A stretch of 14,604 bases of DNA, taken from NCBI GenBank assembly GCA_002396005.1, contig DGVW01000037.1, positions 1 to 14,604 on the forward strand, given 5' to 3'. The notes beneath the pieces are model-generated. The model was not told the origin of the DNA and made no database searches. It was given only the letters and a program-made list of their open reading frames with translations. Position numbers and translations under genes: made by a program. Shown in pieces: positions 12,991 through 14,604 of the stretch (positions are counted from its first letter, which is position 1; each line of letters opens with the position of its first letter). Origin of the DNA: Oribacterium sp. UBA4274. GTDB lineage: Bacteria > Bacillota > Clostridia > Lachnospirales > Lachnospiraceae.

Positions 12991-13474
12991 GTCAGATCAG
13001 TCCGGGGATATATTTTTATCTCCGGCAGACATTTATATATTGAACTATAATTTCCGCCATCCTCGCTTTCTAAAAAAATGTTCCTAATAAATAAACAAAA
13101 ATTATGTACATTATGTACATTTTTAAACTCAAAAAACCACGTTCAATAGTTGCCATCACTAATTAATTAGTGTAAAATTTAACATTGTATACATCGGATT
13201 TCCGAAATATTTTTTCTTTTCATTCAAAATCATTAAGTATTTATGAATAGTGAAAACTAATGATATTTTGAAAATTGCCGAAGATATTACAGTAAGCTCT
13301 AAAGACGCGCTTAATTCCCGAAAAAGCCCGTCTTCGGAGGAAGAATGTGAGAGATTATATTGATCTTCTTCACATAGCTCTGATCCTGTAAACGATTTTT
13401 TAAATCATCATATAGGGAATGAGTGTGAAAAGTATAATCAGAAACAGCATATCGATTTTACCAGGAGGAAACTT
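12991..13474 (+). promoter_or_regulatory. Long AT-rich regulatory region before the V-ATPase genes
   Basis: About 480 bp without a convincing long gene. It holds a 9-bp hairpin (13002-13010 with 13017-13025), the double palindrome ATGTACAT-T-ATGTACAT (13104-13120) and a perfect 16-bp palindrome CACTAATTAATTAGTG (13157-13172). Further on are AACATTGTATACA (13181-13193), shared with the rnf upstream region, and an imperfect inverted repeat (13225-13235 with 13258-13270). Competing helices lie at 13278-13337. TATAAT boxes occur at 13046-13051 and near 13433, but neither has a good -35, so the promoter is not located. The RBS for atpE is AGGAGG, just before the ATG at 13475. Confidence 0.5.
13347..13391 (+). 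CDS. Possible 14-codon leader peptide
   Basis: GGAGG (13336-13340) lies 6 nt before a GTG that opens a short frame encoding MRDYIDLLHIALIL, ending in TAA at 13389-13391. The SD overlaps TCTTCGG (13331-13337), which has three possible pairing partners upstream, so translation could be linked to folding. The peptide matches no known leader that I recognise and shows no amino-acid run. It may be chance. Confidence 0.22.
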   Translation: MRDYIDLLHIALIL

Positions 13475-14035
13475 ATGGAATTACAGATTCAGGATTTGGT
13501 TACATCGATCCGCAAAGAGGGTATCGATGCTGCCAACGCACAAGCAGAATCTATCATTGCAGAAGCCAAGAAAAAAGCTGAAGCAATTGTTTCCGATGCC
13601 AAGGCAGAAGCCGCCAGTGTGAAAGCTTCTGCTGAAAAGGAAATCGGAATCATGAAAGAGAGTGCTTCTGTCAGCGCTGAGCAGGCAAAACGGGATGCCA
13701 TGCTTGCATTTAAGACAGAGGTACAGGCCGAGTATGAGAAGATTCTCAAAAATGACGTCAATAAGGCACTTTCCGGCGATGCTCTTGGAAAGCTCATCCG
13801 AGCAGCTGTAACAGGCGAGGATGTTTCCAAGTATTCTGCAGAAGTAGCTGAAGTAACGGACGCTTTAAAGGGTGAATTAGCTCAGGAAATCAAAGATGGT
13901 CTTGAGATCAAGCCTACCAAGGGCGTCAAAGCAGGTTTCCGCCTTGCAGCTAAGGATGGATCCGGATATTTTGATTGTTCCGACGCAGAGATTGCCGAGA
14001 TGATTATGCCTTACTTCAGAAACCTTGACATTTAA
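13475..14035 (+). CDS. atpE: V-type ATP synthase subunit E
   Basis: Subunit E forms part of the peripheral stalk that ties the catalytic head of V/A-type ATPases to the membrane part. The 186-residue protein has the expected layout: a short N-terminus, a long Ala/Lys/Glu coiled coil (about 20-85) that starts IAEAKKKAEAIVSDAKAEA, and a globular C-terminal domain (about 95-186) with GFRLAAKDGSGYFDCSDAEI. The ATG at 13475 follows AGGAGG at good spacing. It is first in an operon continuing with DUF2764 and at least one more gene beyond the window. The same order (E, DUF2764, A, B, D, I, K) is known from Chlamydia, spirochaete and Bacteroidetes V-ATPase operons. Confidence 0.88.
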   Translation: MELQIQDLVTSIRKEGIDAANAQAESIIAEAKKKAEAIVSDAKAEAASVKASAEKEIGIMKESASVSAEQAKRDAMLAFKTEVQAEYEKILKNDVNKALSGDALGKLIRAAVTGEDVSKYSAEVAEVTDALKGELAQEIKDGLEIKPTKGVKAGFRLAAKDGSGYFDCSDAEIAEMIMPYFRNLDI

Positions 14036-14048
14036 CAGGAGGTGGATG

Positions 14049-14570
14049 ATGGCTGCATATTATTATCTAGTATCGAGCTTGCCGGAGCTTAAAAGTGACG
14101 GAGAAATGCCACTCAGCTATCAGGAATTCCTTGATTTATGCGAATCATCCGTAAGCGTGGATAAGTATAATCTTCTCAGAGATCTTACACTGTCTTCAAC
14201 AAACGGTCCTCTCGTAAATGAGTGGAACAAGGTCTATGGAGCTCTCACAAAGGAGCTCAACTATCAGCGCAGTATGAAGATGGGCAAGTCTTATCCAACT
14301 CCGGACACCAAGGATATCTTGACTACTCAGGTTGTAAGCTCCGCACTTGCAGCAAAGGATCCTCTCGAAGCAGAAAAGATCATGCTGGACTTTGAATTCC
14401 AGCAGCTTGATGAACTTGTGGGATTACACATGTTCGATGATTATGTATTGTTCGGATATGCAGTAAAACTCAAGTTGCTTGAACGTCAAGGCTGCTTTGA
14501 TCACGATAAAGGTGAGAAGGAATTCCGACAGCTACTTGGTGAGGTACAGCAGCGTGTTTACAATTTGTAA
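14049..14570 (+). CDS. DUF2764 family protein of the V-ATPase operon
   Basis: The product is 173 residues from the ATG at 14049, which lies 6 nt after AGGAGG (14037-14042). The ATG at 14046 is also in frame but only 3 nt from the SD, and a longer frame from 14025 would overlap atpE. The N-terminus AAYYYLVSSLPELKSD is typical of DUF2764 proteins, which sit between subunits E and A in some bacterial V-ATPase operons and may stand in for subunit C (the head-rotor connector). That role is a hypothesis from position. The sequence is helical and soluble, with no signal peptide. It begins 13 bp after atpE and so is probably cotranscribed. Confidence 0.8.
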   Translation: MAAYYYLVSSLPELKSDGEMPLSYQEFLDLCESSVSVDKYNLLRDLTLSSTNGPLVNEWNKVYGALTKELNYQRSMKMGKSYPTPDTKDILTTQVVSSALAAKDPLEAEKIMLDFEFQQLDELVGLHMFDDYVLFGYAVKLKLLERQGCFDHDKGEKEFRQLLGEVQQRVYNL

Positions 14571-14597
14571 TTATTATAGATAAATCGGGAGACTTAT

Positions 14598-14604
14598 ATG
14601 GAAA
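14598..14604 (+). CDS. First codons of the next V-ATPase gene (partial)
   Basis: An ATG at 14598 follows CGGGAG at normal spacing, and the window ends two codons later. By the usual order it should be the catalytic subunit A, but only Met-Glu is visible, so this is position-based inference. Confidence 0.45.

Noticed and set aside
13419..13622. 67-codon frame overlapping the start of atpE
   Set aside because: It runs out of frame through the atpE coiled-coil region and looks like a shadow of that gene.
14025..14048. Longer DUF2764 start at 14025, or the ATG at 14046
   Set aside because: The first lies inside the atpE end and upstream of the SD; the second has 3-nt spacing. The ATG at 14049 gives the family N-terminus.

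Overview
The window reads as a chromosomal segment of an anaerobic Firmicute, most likely a Lachnospiraceae member of the Butyrivibrio/Pseudobutyrivibrio kind. This rests on a glmS ribozyme in front of glmS, a clostridial-order rnfCDGEAB operon, a V-type ATPase operon, a TPP riboswitch with an intrinsic terminator, strong AGGAGG ribosome-binding sites and moderate GC content. Taxonomy is inferred from gene content and signals, not from a search. All recognised genes lie on the plus strand, and no mobile element, tRNA, rRNA or CRISPR array was seen.

Layout. (1) 1-1270: the tail of an upstream transcription unit with its terminator, then a monocistronic gene for an exported protein with two tandem FMN-binding domains, each carrying a covalent-flavin motif. 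(2) 1288-2123: a near-consensus promoter, a TPP riboswitch, its terminator, and a CytX-like (NCS1) transporter gene that seems to have lost about half its coding sequence in frame. (3) 2145-5157: a sigma-70-family factor overlapping its presumed membrane anti-sigma factor, followed by a DUF4349 lipoprotein gene with a similar upstream sequence element. (4) 5138-7470: promoter, an 11-bp hairpin holding a five-codon mini-ORF, the glmS ribozyme, and glmS. (5) 7482-12990: a structured intergenic region, a sigma-A promoter, rnfC-D-G-E-A-B with tight or overlapping junctions, and a 20-bp terminator. (6) 12991-14604: a nearly 490-bp AT-rich region full of palindromes and competing helices, then V-ATPase subunit E, a DUF2764 protein and the first bases of the next gene.

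How it fits together. Rnf oxidises reduced ferredoxin with NAD+ and pumps Na+ or H+ outward; the V-type ATPase encoded next can use or build the same gradient, so the right half of the window looks like an energy-conservation locus. A 13-nt sequence is shared exactly by the regions upstream of rnfC and of the V-ATPase genes, hinting at common control. RnfD, RnfG and the exported double-FMN protein all carry the (S/T)GAT flavinylation motif, giving four predicted flavin-threonine sites in the window and a possible, unproven electron route from Rnf to an extracytoplasmic carrier.

The items most worth a second look are the hairpin and mini-ORF whose stop codon straddles the glmS ribozyme cleavage site, the internally deleted transporter behind an intact TPP riboswitch, the structured element before the rnf promoter, and the unexplained leader of the V-ATPase operon.
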